NCBI RefSeq assembly: GCF_018323885.1
Contig: NZ_AP024585.1
Span: 310,001-374,000, forward strand
Length of the DNA stretch: 64,000 nt
Direction of reading: 5' to 3'
Source: Citrobacter amalonaticus
GTDB taxonomy: Bacteria > Pseudomonadota > Gammaproteobacteria > Enterobacterales > Enterobacteriaceae
Numbering within the stretch: the stretch's first letter is position 1; every line of letters begins with the position of its first letter. Under the pieces are notes generated by a model, which was not told the DNA's origin, searched no databases, and saw nothing but the letters and a program-made list of their open reading frames with translations. The position numbers were made by a program, and so were the translations under genes. Positions 9,157 to 18,602 of the stretch are shown one piece after another.

Positions 9157-9516
9157 ATGAGTAAGCCGCCACTTTTCTTCATTATTATCATTGTGTTAAT
9201 TATCGTTGCCGCCTCATTCCGCTTTATGCAGCAGCGGCGGGAAAAAGCCGATGACGATGCGGCACCGCTTCGTCAGGCGCAAATGGTGGTCAGCAATAAA
9301 CGTGAAAAGCCCATCAACGACCGACGTTCCCGACAGCAGCAGGTCACGCCAGCGGGAACCAGTATGCGCTATGAGGTGAGCTTTAAACCACAGAACGGCG
9401 GGCTGGAAAAGACCTTCCGCCTGGAGGCGCGTCAGTATCATGCGCTGACGGTGGGGGATAAAGGGACGCTAAGCTACAAAGGGTCGCGCTTCGTCGAGTT
9501 TGTTGCTCAGCCATAA
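9157..9516 (+). CDS. yhhM: YhhM, DUF2500 family membrane-anchored protein
   Basis: The 119-residue protein has one N-terminal hydrophobic helix (residues 5-23) followed by a basic, soluble domain ending in the conserved VGDKGTLSYKGSRFVEF region. It matches E. coli YhhM at full length. Function unknown. It is divergent from yhhN and is followed by a REP element. Confidence 0.88.
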   Translation: MSKPPLFFIIIIVLIIVAASFRFMQQRREKADDDAAPLRQAQMVVSNKREKPINDRRSRQQQVTPAGTSMRYEVSFKPQNGGLEKTFRLEARQYHALTVGDKGTLSYKGSRFVEFVAQP

Positions 9517-9541
9517 GACGGGAAACCGCTCACCTGGGTAA

Positions 9542-9567
9542 GCCGGATAAGCGAAGCGCTATCCGGC
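9542..9567. repeat. REP element between yhhM and yhhL
   Basis: A near-perfect hairpin with arms GCCGGATA and TATCCGGC around AGCGAAGCGC lies between the convergent genes yhhM and yhhL. It is the same REP class as at 6077. Confidence 0.8.
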
Positions 9568-9581
9568 ACCTTCATGCCGTA

Positions 9582-9851
9582 TTACTTTTTAACGTTAAAC
9601 TTCTTCTGCCAGACCAGCAGCTCAAACACGCCAAACAGGAAAATACGGACTTTCTCGCCGGTGGTCATTTGCGGTCCGTCTTTGGGCAGGGTGGACTTCA
9701 GTAGCGCCAGCTGCATGCCGTGCATCAGTACCATAAACACGAGGGCGACGTTAACGAAGATGTTGAGCGGTCGCGGGAAGGGTTGCACCAGGTTTAACAA
9801 TAAGAATGTCCACACGCCGAGCATCAGTAGTCGACCAAGATTAATCAGCAT
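9582..9851 (-). CDS. yhhL: YhhL, DUF1145 small membrane protein
   Basis: The 89-residue protein begins MLINLGRLLM and matches E. coli YhhL. It has two hydrophobic segments (about 6-22 and 30-50) and a basic C-terminus. The start ATG at 9851 overlaps the 3' end of rsmD by 11 bases, so translation is likely coupled to it. A longer frame reaching upstream to 9989 is only the open antisense-like extension inside rsmD. Function unknown. Confidence 0.88.
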   Translation of the reverse strand: MLINLGRLLMLGVWTFLLLNLVQPFPRPLNIFVNVALVFMVLMHGMQLALLKSTLPKDGPQMTTGEKVRIFLFGVFELLVWQKKFNVKK

Positions 9852-10437
9852 CGCTTTCTCCTTGTGCTTCGCGTTGATACAAACGGTACGCGACCTGCCC
9901 GGCGATTTTTTCCCGGTACAATGACCAGTTCGTCGGCACGGTCGGCAGACCGTTTTCCACTTCGCTTTCCACATAAATCCAGGCAACATCCGCCAGCCAG
10001 CCGTGAGTTTCCAGCAGGTTTAAAGTTTCTTCCAGTAACCCTTTACGAAACGGCGGATCGACAAATACCACGTTATGCGGCGTGCCTGACTGCGTCAGGA
10101 ATGTCAGGGTATCCGTGTTAACGACTTTTGCATTCCCTGCTTTCAGCGTAGCCAGGTTCTTTTGTAACTGCTGAGAGACTGCGCGATCCCTCTCCAGCAG
10201 CGTGGCGCCAGCGGCATAGCGTGATAGTGCTTCCAGCCCCAGTGCGCCGCTTCCGGCAAAACAGTCCAGACATTGGGCTTCTACTATCACCGGTGCCAGC
10301 CAGTTAAACAGCGTTTCACGCACGCGATCCGTTGTCGGACGGAGACCAGGGCTATCGGGGACCGGGAGTTTGCGGCCGCGCCATTGTCCGCCAATAATGC
10401 GGATTTGGCCGCTACCTGAGTGATTCGTTTTTTTCAT
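9841..10437 (-). CDS. rsmD: RsmD, 16S rRNA (guanine-966-N2)-methyltransferase
   Basis: The 198-residue protein methylates N2 of G966 in 16S rRNA on the 30S subunit. The SAM-binding motif CLDCFAGSGALGLEA lies at about residues 56-70 and the catalytic N-methyltransferase motif DPPF at about 127-130. Length and sequence match E. coli RsmD. It is divergent from ftsY, with 159 bases between starts, and is coupled to yhhL downstream. Confidence 0.96.
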   Translation of the reverse strand: MKKTNHSGSGQIRIIGGQWRGRKLPVPDSPGLRPTTDRVRETLFNWLAPVIVEAQCLDCFAGSGALGLEALSRYAAGATLLERDRAVSQQLQKNLATLKAGNAKVVNTDTLTFLTQSGTPHNVVFVDPPFRKGLLEETLNLLETHGWLADVAWIYVESEVENGLPTVPTNWSLYREKIAGQVAYRLYQREAQGESDAD

Positions 10438-10596
10438 TTCTGTTGCTCAAACCGCCGCGTGCAGATGATTCCAGGCGGTGATGTGGATTAAGTAAAGTGA
10501 TAGACTATTTCATCATTTTTTTTAGCGTCTATACACAAAATCATTCAGGATGCCTCAAAGCGGCAAGAGAATGAGTCCCCAGGAGCGTAATCGCAG

Positions 10597-12084
10597 ATGG
10601 CAAAACAGAAAAAACGTGGCTTCTTTTCCTGGCTGGGCTTTGGTGAAAAAGAGCAGGAACAAGAACAAAAAACCGAAGATCAGCAGGGTGTTGAAGCGCA
10701 ATTACCGTCCGACGAACCCGTTGAAACGGCGGCTGACGTAGAAGCGCAAGCGCCGCTTCACAGCAAAGAAGAGGCTGAAGCCTTTGCTGAGGAAGTGGTT
10801 GAGGTGACGGAACAGGTTCAGGAAATCGAAACCATCCAGTCAGTAGAACCCGCTGTCGCGAAAGAGCATGTTGACGCGCAGGTTGAGCCGCAGATTGCCG
10901 TTGCGCACGAAGAGCTGCCGTTGCCGGAAGAGGTGAAAGCCGAAGAGGAAACCTCCGCCGAAGAGTGGCAGGCCGAAGCGGAAACCGTTGAGATTGTTGA
11001 AGCGGTAGAAGAAGAGGCGCAAAACGAACCTGAACTGACCGACGAAGAGTTGGAAGCACAAGCGCTGGCGGCGGAAGCGGCGGAAGACGCGCAAATGATC
11101 GTTCCGCTGGCGGAAAAAGACGCGCCGGTCGAAGAGATGATTCAGGAACAGGAAAAACCGACCAAAGAAGGTTTTTTCGCGCGCCTGAAACGCAGCTTAC
11201 TGAAAACCAAAGAAAACCTCGGTTCCGGATTTATCAGTCTGTTCCGTGGTAAAAAAATCGACGATGATCTGTTTGAAGAGCTGGAGGAACAACTGCTGAT
11301 TGCCGATGTGGGCGTGGAAACCACGCGCAAAATCATCGCCAATCTGACGGAAGGCGCCAGCCGCAAACAGCTTAAAGATGCTGAAGCGCTGTACGGACTG
11401 CTGAAAGACGAGATGGGCGAGATTCTGGCGAAAGTCGATGAACCGCTGAACGTTGAAGGTAAAACGCCGTTTGTTATTCTGATGGTCGGCGTGAATGGGG
11501 TGGGGAAAACCACCACCATCGGTAAGCTGGCGCGCCAGTTTGAACAGCAAGGGAAGTCCGTGATGCTGGCGGCGGGCGATACGTTCCGCGCCGCAGCGGT
11601 CGAACAGTTGCAGGTCTGGGGTCAGCGTAACAATATTCCGGTGATTGCCCAGCATACCGGCGCGGATTCCGCTTCCGTTATCTTCGACGCCATTCAGGCC
11701 GCGAAGGCACGCCACATTGATGTGCTGATTGCCGATACCGCAGGTCGTCTGCAAAACAAATCGCACCTGATGGAAGAACTGAAAAAAATCGTTCGCGTGA
11801 TGAAGAAACTGGACGAAGACGCGCCGCATGAAGTTATGCTGACGCTTGACGCCAGCACCGGGCAGAATGCGATAAGCCAGGCCAAACTGTTCCATGAAGC
11901 GGTGGGCCTGACCGGTATTACCCTGACCAAGCTGGACGGTACGGCGAAAGGTGGGGTGATCTTCTCGGTGGCCGATCAGTTTGGCATCCCTATCCGCTAT
12001 ATTGGTGTGGGCGAACGTATCGAGGATTTACGTCCGTTTAAGGCGGACGATTTTATAGAGGCACTTTTTGCCCGAGAGGATTAA
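10597..12084 (+). CDS. ftsY: FtsY, signal recognition particle receptor GTPase
   Basis: At 495 residues this is the bacterial SRP receptor that delivers ribosome-nascent chains to SecYEG. A basic N-terminal patch (residues 2-20) is followed by a long, strongly acidic Glu/Ala-rich A domain to about residue 190. The NG domain follows: P-loop GVNGVGKT at 298-305, DTFRA and DTAGR motifs, and TKLDG near the end. The acidic domain is the least conserved part compared with E. coli. It is first in ftsYEX, with 2 bases before ftsE. Confidence 0.97.
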   Translation: MAKQKKRGFFSWLGFGEKEQEQEQKTEDQQGVEAQLPSDEPVETAADVEAQAPLHSKEEAEAFAEEVVEVTEQVQEIETIQSVEPAVAKEHVDAQVEPQIAVAHEELPLPEEVKAEEETSAEEWQAEAETVEIVEAVEEEAQNEPELTDEELEAQALAAEAAEDAQMIVPLAEKDAPVEEMIQEQEKPTKEGFFARLKRSLLKTKENLGSGFISLFRGKKIDDDLFEELEEQLLIADVGVETTRKIIANLTEGASRKQLKDAEALYGLLKDEMGEILAKVDEPLNVEGKTPFVILMVGVNGVGKTTTIGKLARQFEQQGKSVMLAAGDTFRAAAVEQLQVWGQRNNIPVIAQHTGADSASVIFDAIQAAKARHIDVLIADTAGRLQNKSHLMEELKKIVRVMKKLDEDAPHEVMLTLDASTGQNAISQAKLFHEAVGLTGITLTKLDGTAKGGVIFSVADQFGIPIRYIGVGERIEDLRPFKADDFIEALFARED

Positions 12085-12086
12085 CA

Positions 12087-12755
12087 ATGATTCGCTTTGA
12101 ACATGTCAGCAAGGCCTATCTCGGTGGGAGACAAGCGCTGCAAGGGGTCACATTCCATATGCAGCCGGGCGAGATGGCGTTTCTGACCGGCCACTCCGGC
12201 GCGGGGAAAAGTACCCTGCTGAAGCTTATCTGTGGGATTGAGCGGCCCAGCGCCGGGAAAATCCTCTTCAGTGGGCATGACATCACGCGACTGAAAAACC
12301 GTGAAGTGCCGTTTTTGCGTCGTCAGATCGGCATGATTTTCCAGGATCACCACCTGTTGATGGACCGAACGGTATTCGACAATGTGGCGATCCCGCTGAT
12401 TATCGCCGGTGCCAGCGGGGATGATATTCGTCGTCGCGTATCGGCGGCGCTGGACAAGGTTGGACTGCTGGACAAAGCGAAAAACTTCCCGATTCAGCTC
12501 TCCGGGGGTGAACAGCAGCGTGTCGGGATCGCCCGTGCGGTGGTGAACAAGCCAGCGGTACTGCTGGCGGATGAACCGACCGGTAACCTGGATGACGCGC
12601 TGTCGGAAGGGATTCTGCGTCTGTTCGAAGAGTTTAACCGCGTCGGGGTGACGGTGCTGATGGCGACGCACGACATCGGGCTCATTTCCCGTCGGTCGTA
12701 CCGTATGCTTACCCTGAGTGATGGCCATTTGCATGGAGGCGAAGCCCGTGAATAA
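12087..12755 (+). CDS. ftsE: FtsE, cell-division ABC ATPase
   Basis: The 222-residue ATPase works with FtsX at the septal ring to activate murein hydrolases through EnvC. Walker [10 protein letters not shown] spans residues 35-43, the signature LSGGEQQR lies near 137-144, and Walker [12 protein letters not shown] is near 157-167. It overlaps ftsX by 8 bases. Confidence 0.97.
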   Translation: MIRFEHVSKAYLGGRQALQGVTFHMQPGEMAFLTGHSGAGKSTLLKLICGIERPSAGKILFSGHDITRLKNREVPFLRRQIGMIFQDHHLLMDRTVFDNVAIPLIIAGASGDDIRRRVSAALDKVGLLDKAKNFPIQLSGGEQQRVGIARAVVNKPAVLLADEPTGNLDDALSEGILRLFEEFNRVGVTVLMATHDIGLISRRSYRMLTLSDGHLHGGEARE

Positions 12756-13806
12756 GCGCGACGCTATCAATCAAATCAAACAGTTCGGCGGACGGCTGGA
12801 CCGTTTTCGTCGTTCCGGCGGCTCCTCCGGTGACGGTGGACGTAACGCGCCGAAGCGGGCGAAACCGTCGCCAAAGCCGAACTCACGTAAAACCAACGTC
12901 TTTAACGAGCAGGTGCGCTATGCGTTCCAGGGAGCGTTACAGGATCTGAAAAGCAAACCGCTGGCGACGTTTCTGACGGTGATGGTGATTGCCATCTCCC
13001 TGACTCTGCCGAGCGTCTGCTACATGGTCTATAAAAACGTTAACCAGGCAGCGACGCAGTATTACCCGTCTCCGCAGATCACCGTTTATCTGCAAAAAAC
13101 GCTGGATGATGATGCGGCGGCAGGCGTCGTCGCCCAGTTGCAGGCTGAGCAGGGTGTGGAGAAGGTGAATTACCTTTCTCGTGAAGATGCCCTCGGCGAA
13201 TTCCGCAACTGGTCCGGTTTCGGCGGCGCGCTGGATATGCTGGAAGAGAATCCCTTGCCTGCGGTGGCGGTGGTGATCCCGAAACTCGACTTCCAGAGCA
13301 CCGATTCGCTGAATACGCTGCGCGACCGCGTCTCTCGTATTAACGGGATTGATGAAGTGCGGATGGACGACAGCTGGTTTGCCCGTCTGGCGGCGCTGAC
13401 CGGTCTGGTCGGGCGAGTGTCGGCGATGATTGGTGTGCTGATGGTTGCCGCCGTCTTCCTCGTCATTGGTAACAGCGTGCGGCTGAGCATCTTTGCCCGT
13501 CGCGATACGATTAACGTGCAAAAACTGATTGGTGCGACGGATGGATTTATCCTGCGTCCGTTCTTGTACGGCGGCGCATTGCTCGGTTTTTCTGGCGCAT
13601 TTCTTTCACTGATTTTGTCAGAAATTTTGGTGTTACGACTGTCGTCGGCGGTCACGGAAGTGGCGCAAGTTTTCGGAACGAAGTTTGATCTCAATGGCTT
13701 ATCGTTCGATGAGTGCCTGTTACTGCTGCTGGTTTGCTCGATGATCGGCTGGGTGGCGGCGTGGCTCGCGACGGTTCAACATTTACGTCACTTTACTCCT
13801 GATTAA
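12748..13806 (+). CDS. ftsX: FtsX, cell-division ABC transporter membrane subunit
   Basis: The GTG start at 12748 lies inside ftsE and gives 352 residues, the E. coli length; an upstream ATG in the same frame would add ten ftsE-antiframe residues. A basic N-terminal tail is followed by a transmembrane segment near 75-95, a periplasmic domain (about 95-220, the EnvC-binding part) and three more segments near 228-250, 275-300 and 325-345. This is the FtsX/MacB-type architecture. A hairpin follows the stop codon. Confidence 0.96.
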   Translation: MNKRDAINQIKQFGGRLDRFRRSGGSSGDGGRNAPKRAKPSPKPNSRKTNVFNEQVRYAFQGALQDLKSKPLATFLTVMVIAISLTLPSVCYMVYKNVNQAATQYYPSPQITVYLQKTLDDDAAAGVVAQLQAEQGVEKVNYLSREDALGEFRNWSGFGGALDMLEENPLPAVAVVIPKLDFQSTDSLNTLRDRVSRINGIDEVRMDDSWFARLAALTGLVGRVSAMIGVLMVAAVFLVIGNSVRLSIFARRDTINVQKLIGATDGFILRPFLYGGALLGFSGAFLSLILSEILVLRLSSAVTEVAQVFGTKFDLNGLSFDECLLLLLVCSMIGWVAAWLATVQHLRHFTPD

Positions 13807-13823
13807 AAAAACCGTGATATAAT

Positions 13824-13858
13824 CTTTCCCTGCAATGGGTTTCCGTTCGCAGGGAAAG
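13824..13858 (+). terminator. Hairpin after ftsX
   Basis: A perfect 10-base stem (CTTTCCCTGC 13824-13833, GCAGGGAAAG 13849-13858) follows the ftsX stop by 17 bases. The following T-run is short and broken, so this may terminate ftsYEX only in part or stabilise its 3' end. Confidence 0.55.
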
Positions 13859-13932
13859 AGTTTCTGTTGTCTCTTCCCCACTTTTCATCTTCATGTCACA
13901 ATTTGTGCGTAATTTATACACAACGTTGCATT

Positions 13933-13959
13933 GAACTTGTGGATAAAATCACGGTCTGA
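13933..13959 (+). promoter_or_regulatory. rpoH sigma-E promoter with overlapping DnaA box
   Basis: GAACTT (13933-13938) and TCTGA (13955-13959) are spaced by 16 bases, matching the sigma-E dependent P3 promoter of E. coli rpoH. TTGTGGATAA at 13937-13946 is an exact consensus DnaA box (reverse orientation) that overlaps the -35 element, as in E. coli, where DnaA represses rpoH. The 253-base gap is expected to hold further sigma-70 promoters. Confidence 0.88.
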
Positions 13960-14059
13960 TAAAAGAGTGAATGCTAATCTCGTTGCTCATTAACGCTGGC
14001 ACGGTTGTTGCTGATATCTATCGCTGTGGTGCCAGACGATAAAAATTGAGAGGATTTGA

Positions 14060-14914
14060 ATGACCAAAGAAATGCAAAATTTAGCTTTAGCCCCTGTTGG
14101 TAACCTGGAGTCTTACATCCGGGCTGCGAACGCGTGGCCGATGTTGTCGGCTGACGAGGAACGGGCACTGGCTGAAAAGCTGCATTACCAGGGCGATCTG
14201 GAAGCAGCTAAGACGCTGATCCTGTCTCACCTGCGCTTTGTTGTTCATGTTGCTCGTAACTATGCGGGCTATGGCCTGCCGCAGGCGGATCTCATTCAGG
14301 AAGGGAATATCGGCCTGATGAAAGCCGTGCGCCGTTTCAACCCGGAAGTGGGTGTGCGCCTGGTTTCCTTCGCCGTGCACTGGATTAAAGCTGAGATCCA
14401 CGAATATGTCCTGCGTAACTGGCGTATCGTGAAAGTGGCGACCACTAAAGCACAGCGTAAGCTGTTCTTTAATCTGCGTAAAACCAAGCAGCGTCTGGGC
14501 TGGTTTAATCAGGATGAAGTGGAAATGGTGGCGCGTGAGCTGGGTGTTTCCAGTAAAGACGTCCGCGAGATGGAATCTCGTATGGCGGCGCAGGACATGA
14601 CGTTTGATATGTCCCCGGACGATGAGTCCGACAGCCAGCCGATGGCACCCGTCCTGTATCTGCAGGATAAAACCTCTAACTTTGCCGACGGCATTGAAGA
14701 GGATAACTGGGAAGATCAGGCTGCCAACAAACTGACCCATGCGATGGAAGGTCTCGACGAGCGTAGCCAGGATATTATCCGCGCCCGCTGGCTGGACGAA
14801 GATAACAAATCTACGCTGCAGGAACTGGCCGATCGCTACGGTGTTTCCGCAGAACGTGTGCGTCAGCTTGAAAAGAACGCCATGAAAAAACTTCGCGCCG
14901 CTATCGAAGCGTAA
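14060..14914 (+). CDS. rpoH: RpoH, heat-shock sigma factor (sigma-32)
   Basis: The 284-residue protein matches E. coli sigma-32. Region 2 ([18 protein letters not shown], about 82-100) binds core and the -10 element. The RpoH-specific box [15 protein letters not shown] is at about 132-146, and the C-terminal region 4 helix-turn-helix is at about 253-275. The message start is known in E. coli to fold as a thermosensor. RpoH directs chaperone and protease genes. Start ATG 14060 follows a GAGAGGA ribosome site. Confidence 0.98.
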   Translation: MTKEMQNLALAPVGNLESYIRAANAWPMLSADEERALAEKLHYQGDLEAAKTLILSHLRFVVHVARNYAGYGLPQADLIQEGNIGLMKAVRRFNPEVGVRLVSFAVHWIKAEIHEYVLRNWRIVKVATTKAQRKLFFNLRKTKQRLGWFNQDEVEMVARELGVSSKDVREMESRMAAQDMTFDMSPDDESDSQPMAPVLYLQDKTSNFADGIEEDNWEDQAANKLTHAMEGLDERSQDIIRARWLDEDNKSTLQELADRYGVSAERVRQLEKNAMKKLRAAIEA

Positions 14915-14935
14915 CTCCCGCGAAGCCCCCGCTAA

Positions 14936-14970
14936 AACCCTGGATAACTGTCCGGGGTTTTTGTTTTTTT
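14936..14970 (+). terminator. rpoH intrinsic terminator
   Basis: A 9-base stem with one G-U pair (AACCCTGGA 14936-14944, TCCGGGGTT 14951-14959) runs into a T-rich tract to 14970, interrupted by a single G. Confidence 0.85.
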
Positions 14971-15044
14971 AGCGCCTGATCTGGCGAATTCCTCCCCCCT
15001 GGCAAACACTTACCGATGGGTTGTGCGCATCTTAGGGGAAGAAA

Positions 15045-16310
15045 ATGAAGAATAACGAACTGAATGAACGGCGTTTGCAGGCGACGCCGCGCGGGATCGG
15101 CGTGATGTGTGGCTTTTACGCTGAGAGGGCGGAAAACGCAACATTGTGGGATGTGGAAGGCCGTGAGGTGATCGATTTTACCGCTGGTATTGCGGTGCTG
15201 AATACCGGGCATCGTCACCCAAAAATCATCGCCGCCATCGAAAAACAGCTCCAGTCTTTTACTCATACCGCTTACCAGATTGTTCCCTACGAAAGCTATG
15301 TCCGACTGGCGGAACGTATCAATAAACGTGTGCCGATTGACGGGCCGGTGAAGACGGCATTCTTCTCCACCGGGGCAGAAGCGGTGGAAAACGCAGTGAA
15401 GATTGCCCGCGCATATACCAAACGACCCGGGCTCATTACCTTTGGCGGCGCTTTCCACGGGCGGACTTTCATGACGATGGCGCTGACCGGTAAAGTGGCA
15501 CCTTACAAAATCGGTTTTGGCCCGTTCCCTGGTTCGGTTTATCACGCTCAGTACCCTAATGCGTTACATGGTGTGAGCACTGCCGATGCGCTGCAAAGTC
15601 TGGAGCGCATTTTCAAAGCCGATATCGCGCCAGATCAGGTTGCCGCCATCATTCTTGAACCGGTTCAGGGCGAAGGGGGTTTTAATATTGCGCCAACGGA
15701 GTTCATGCAGGCGCTGCGGGCGTTGTGCGATACCCACGGTATCTTGTTGATCGCCGATGAGGTGCAAACCGGCTTTGCCCGTACCGGCAAACTGTTTGCG
15801 ATGGAGCATCATGGCGTACAGCCTGATCTGATGACGATGGCGAAAAGCCTGGCAGGCGGTATGCCGCTCTCTGCGGTCGCTGGCCGTTCCGAAGTGATGG
15901 ATGCCCCTGCGCCTGGTGGTCTGGGGGGAACGTATGCCGGTAACCCGCTGGCGGTTGCTGCGGCACACGCGGTGCTGGATGTGATTGATGAAGAACAGCT
16001 CTGCGCCCGCGCCGCTACATTGGGCACGACGCTGGTCGAGGCGTTGAACCAGGCAAAAGCGGACTGCCCGTTTATTGCCGATATTCGCGCGCAGGGGTCG
16101 ATGGTGGCGGTAGAATTCAACGATCCGCATAGCGGAAAACCTTCCCCGGAATTCACGCGGCAGGTGCAGGATCGCGCCTTGCAGGAAGGACTTCTGCTAC
16201 TGAGTTGCGGCGTGTATGGCAACGTCATCCGTTTTCTTTATCCGCTCACCATCCCTGACGCGCAATTTCGTCAGGCGCTCGGCATTATCACCCACTCGCT
16301 GACACGATAA
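15045..16310 (+). CDS. Class III aminotransferase, PuuE/GabT-type (4-aminobutyrate aminotransferase)
   Basis: The 421-residue protein has the same length as E. coli PuuE and shares long blocks with it, among them the STGAEAVENAVKIARA and FGGAFHGRT motifs and the PLP-lysine motif MTMAKSLAGG (Lys about 268). It probably transfers the amino group of GABA or a related omega-amino acid to 2-oxoglutarate, in the cytosol. An AGGGGAAG ribosome site precedes the ATG at 15045. It is a single gene between rpoH and livJ; K-12 has nothing here. It may be a second PuuE/GabT copy with its own control; I cannot tell the exact substrate. Confidence 0.85.
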   Translation: MKNNELNERRLQATPRGIGVMCGFYAERAENATLWDVEGREVIDFTAGIAVLNTGHRHPKIIAAIEKQLQSFTHTAYQIVPYESYVRLAERINKRVPIDGPVKTAFFSTGAEAVENAVKIARAYTKRPGLITFGGAFHGRTFMTMALTGKVAPYKIGFGPFPGSVYHAQYPNALHGVSTADALQSLERIFKADIAPDQVAAIILEPVQGEGGFNIAPTEFMQALRALCDTHGILLIADEVQTGFARTGKLFAMEHHGVQPDLMTMAKSLAGGMPLSAVAGRSEVMDAPAPGGLGGTYAGNPLAVAAAHAVLDVIDEEQLCARAATLGTTLVEALNQAKADCPFIADIRAQGSMVAVEFNDPHSGKPSPEFTRQVQDRALQEGLLLLSCGVYGNVIRFLYPLTIPDAQFRQALGIITHSLTR

Positions 16311-16518
16311 ACCTGTGCCGTCCATTACCGGGCGGCACGACGCTATGTCGTTCACTTATTATTTGAATATGAAATTAGCTATTCCAAAACTATAAAAATG
16401 GGGTATGTTTTAGCAGAGTGTGCTGAAAATGCGCGAGCTGCACACCTATAATCGAAATAAAGCGCTACACAACAACATCACAATAGTCGTAATAACCATA
16501 AGAATGGGGAAGGTCAGG

Positions 16519-17619
16519 ATGAATATGAAGGGTAAAGCGTTACTGGCAGGATGTATCGCGTTGGCATTCAGCACAATGGCTCAGGCCGATATTAAAGTCG
16601 CTGTTGTCGGTGCGATGTCCGGTCCGGTAGCCCAGTACGGCGACCAGGAGTTTACTGGCGCAGAACAAGCGGTTGCAGACATTAATGCCAAAGGCGGAAT
16701 CAAAGGCGAAAAACTGCAGATCGTAAAATATGATGATGCCTGTGACCCGAAACAAGCGGTCGCAGTCGCCAACAAAGTGATTAATGACGGCATCAAATAC
16801 GTTATCGGCCACCTGTGTTCCTCTTCCACTCAGCCCGCGTCTGACATCTACGAAGACGAAGGCATTCTGATGATCACCCCGGCGGCAACGGCACCGGAGC
16901 TGACCTCTCGCGGCTACAAGCTGGTGCTGCGCACCACGGGCCTGGACTCAGACCAGGGGCCGACCGCCGCGAAATACATTCTGGAAAAAGTGAAGCCGCA
17001 GCGCATCGCGATCGTTCACGACAAACAACAGTACGGTGAAGGTCTGGCGCGTGCCGTGCAGGAAAATCTGAAGAAGGGCAACGCTAACGTGGTGTTCTTT
17101 GACGGTATCACCGCCGGTGAGAAAGACTTCTCCACGCTGGTGGCGCGTCTGAAGAAAGAGAATATCGACTTCGTTTACTACGGCGGTTATCACCCGGAAA
17201 TGGGGCAGATCCTGCGTCAGGCACGTGCTGCGGGTCTGAAAACGCAGTTCATGGGTCCTGAAGGGGTAGCCAACGTTTCCCTGTCTAACATCGCCGGTGA
17301 ATCGGCCGAAGGTCTGCTGGTGACCAAACCGAAGAACTACGACCAGGTACCTGCGAACAAACCTATCGTTGATGCGATCAAGGCGAAAAAACAAGATCCG
17401 AGCGGGGCGTTCGTGTGGACCACCTACGCCGCGCTGCAATCTTTGCAGGCGGGCCTGAACCAGTCAGCCGATCCGGCTGAAATCGCCACCTGGCTGAAAG
17501 CGAACTCCGTGGATACCGTCATGGGACCGCTGTCGTGGGATGAGAAGGGTGACTTGAAAGGCTTTGAATTCGGCGTCTTCGACTGGCATGCCAACGGCAC
17601 GGCGACCGACGCGAAGTAA
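16519..17619 (+). CDS. livJ: LivJ, Leu/Ile/Val-binding periplasmic protein
   Basis: This 366-residue precursor has a signal peptide to about residue 23 (AFSTMAQA, then DIKVAVVG). The mature protein is the branched-chain amino acid receptor for the LivHMGF permease, with the conserved [18 protein letters not shown] segment near 95-112. The ATG at 16519 follows an AAGGTCAGG site and gives the family N-terminus; the frame is open further upstream but that part is not LivJ-like. It is close in sequence to LivK at 18603, a paralogue with narrower leucine preference in E. coli. Its own 208-base leader suggests separate regulation. Confidence 0.96.
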   Translation: MNMKGKALLAGCIALAFSTMAQADIKVAVVGAMSGPVAQYGDQEFTGAEQAVADINAKGGIKGEKLQIVKYDDACDPKQAVAVANKVINDGIKYVIGHLCSSSTQPASDIYEDEGILMITPAATAPELTSRGYKLVLRTTGLDSDQGPTAAKYILEKVKPQRIAIVHDKQQYGEGLARAVQENLKKGNANVVFFDGITAGEKDFSTLVARLKKENIDFVYYGGYHPEMGQILRQARAAGLKTQFMGPEGVANVSLSNIAGESAEGLLVTKPKNYDQVPANKPIVDAIKAKKQDPSGAFVWTTYAALQSLQAGLNQSADPAEIATWLKANSVDTVMGPLSWDEKGDLKGFEFGVFDWHANGTATDAK

Positions 17620-17668
17620 TTTCCACGGCGCCTTTGCGCATTGCAGGTGCATTGGCTGTGTTATTCAA

Positions 17669-17700
17669 CCCCGGTCACTTACGTCGGTAAGCTTCCGGGG
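17669..17700. repeat. Palindromic repeat after livJ (copy C, variant)
   Basis: CCCCGG at 17669-17674 and CCGGGG at 17695-17700 flank TCACTTAC and GTAAGCTT around a 4-base centre, forming a long hairpin. Its core pattern (TCACnTAC, short centre, GTAnGCT then CCGG) is shared with the repeats before yhhQ and yhhX. Confidence 0.6.
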
Positions 17701-17766
17701 ATGTCATCCCTTGCCGCCTTCCTGCAACACGAAATTCTTGGGAAAAGGCAGCAGAGAATATAGCCA

Positions 17767-17800
17767 GCCGGGTAAGGCGAAGCCGCCACCCGGCTTTTTT
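17767..17800 (+). terminator. REP-like hairpin with T-run after livJ
   Basis: Arms GCCGGGT and ACCCGGC enclose AAGGCGAAGCCGCC (17767-17794), followed by six T residues. It is both a REP unit and a plausible terminator of rightward livJ; the same unit with seven T residues occurs after livF. It ends at the panM stop codon. Confidence 0.75.
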
Positions 17801-18182
17801 AACGTTTTTCCCAGCCGTTTTGCTGTGCGGTGAAGCCCAGTACCTGCATAAACGCCGCCATGACGCCCCGGTCTTCCACGCCGACATCCGCCATCCACCA
17901 GGAGGAGACGTTCGGATTATCATGGATCACTTCTTCCACCAGATATTTTCCCACCCCCCGACGCCGCGTGACGTCACGGATGCGCAGCGAATCCAGCGCG
18001 CCCTGAGTGCCGCTCAGGGTGACCCTTACGGCGCCTAACAACCGCTCATTAAATCGTGCCGCGTAGATCCGGTGCGTTTCATCTACGCTTAAAGAGGCGG
18101 CGGAATACTCCGGCCAGATTTTGCCCAAGTCGATCAGATCCTGATCGCTAAAGTGTTCTAAACGAATGATGGTCAGCTTCAT
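17799..18182 (-). CDS. panM: PanM (YhhK), PanD maturation factor
   Basis: The 127-residue GNAT-fold protein triggers self-cleavage of the aspartate decarboxylase PanD and so sets beta-alanine and pantothenate synthesis. The acetyl-CoA binding motif TRRRGVGKYL is near residues 72-81. The start MKLTI at 18182 gives the E. coli length; in-frame codons up to 18197 are an unsupported extension. It lies leftward between livJ and livK, as in E. coli. Confidence 0.93.
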   Translation of the reverse strand: MKLTIIRLEHFSDQDLIDLGKIWPEYSAASLSVDETHRIYAARFNERLLGAVRVTLSGTQGALDSLRIRDVTRRRGVGKYLVEEVIHDNPNVSSWWMADVGVEDRGVMAAFMQVLGFTAQQNGWEKR

Positions 18183-18602
18183 CGACAGCATGTCCAAATC
18201 ACAAAAGAGAGTGCAAGTGTACCGAAATAATTCAACCGGACGCTTTCTCTTTTTTAAATCATTTGGCAGGTGATTAATTTTATGACGGTCAGAACCTCAG
18301 TTCGAAACATCAGAGAATGAAAAACAGGCAGGATAATACCCTGGAAGGTAGTGTTTTATTCGGCTCATTGTCCCGTTATTTTATGCTGACAAGTGTGCTT
18401 TTTTTTGTTTATCTATGGTGAAAAGCAGAATATTATCTGTTCTTAATAGACTGAAAAATAGAGGTTTTACGCTGTATTTGCGGAAAATACTGCGCTAAAC
18501 CATTAATCAGACTGGTAAAAATAGTGTAGTGCAAAAAAAGCACAGTCTGCTTTTTAACCATATAAATAGAAAATAAGTACATCACGAATGGGGATTCAGT
18601 AA
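18183..18602. promoter_or_regulatory. panM-livK divergent region with leader hairpin
   Basis: This 420-base AT-rich gap holds the promoters of panM and the livKHMGF operon. Near its right end a perfect 8-base stem (AAAAAGCA 18535-18542, TGCTTTTT 18548-18555) with a 5-base loop and a terminal T-run resembles a weak intrinsic terminator 50 bases before livK. In E. coli, livK expression responds to Lrp and leucine and has leader-level attenuation; whether this hairpin takes part is inference. No small ORF with convincing signals was seen. Confidence 0.45.
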
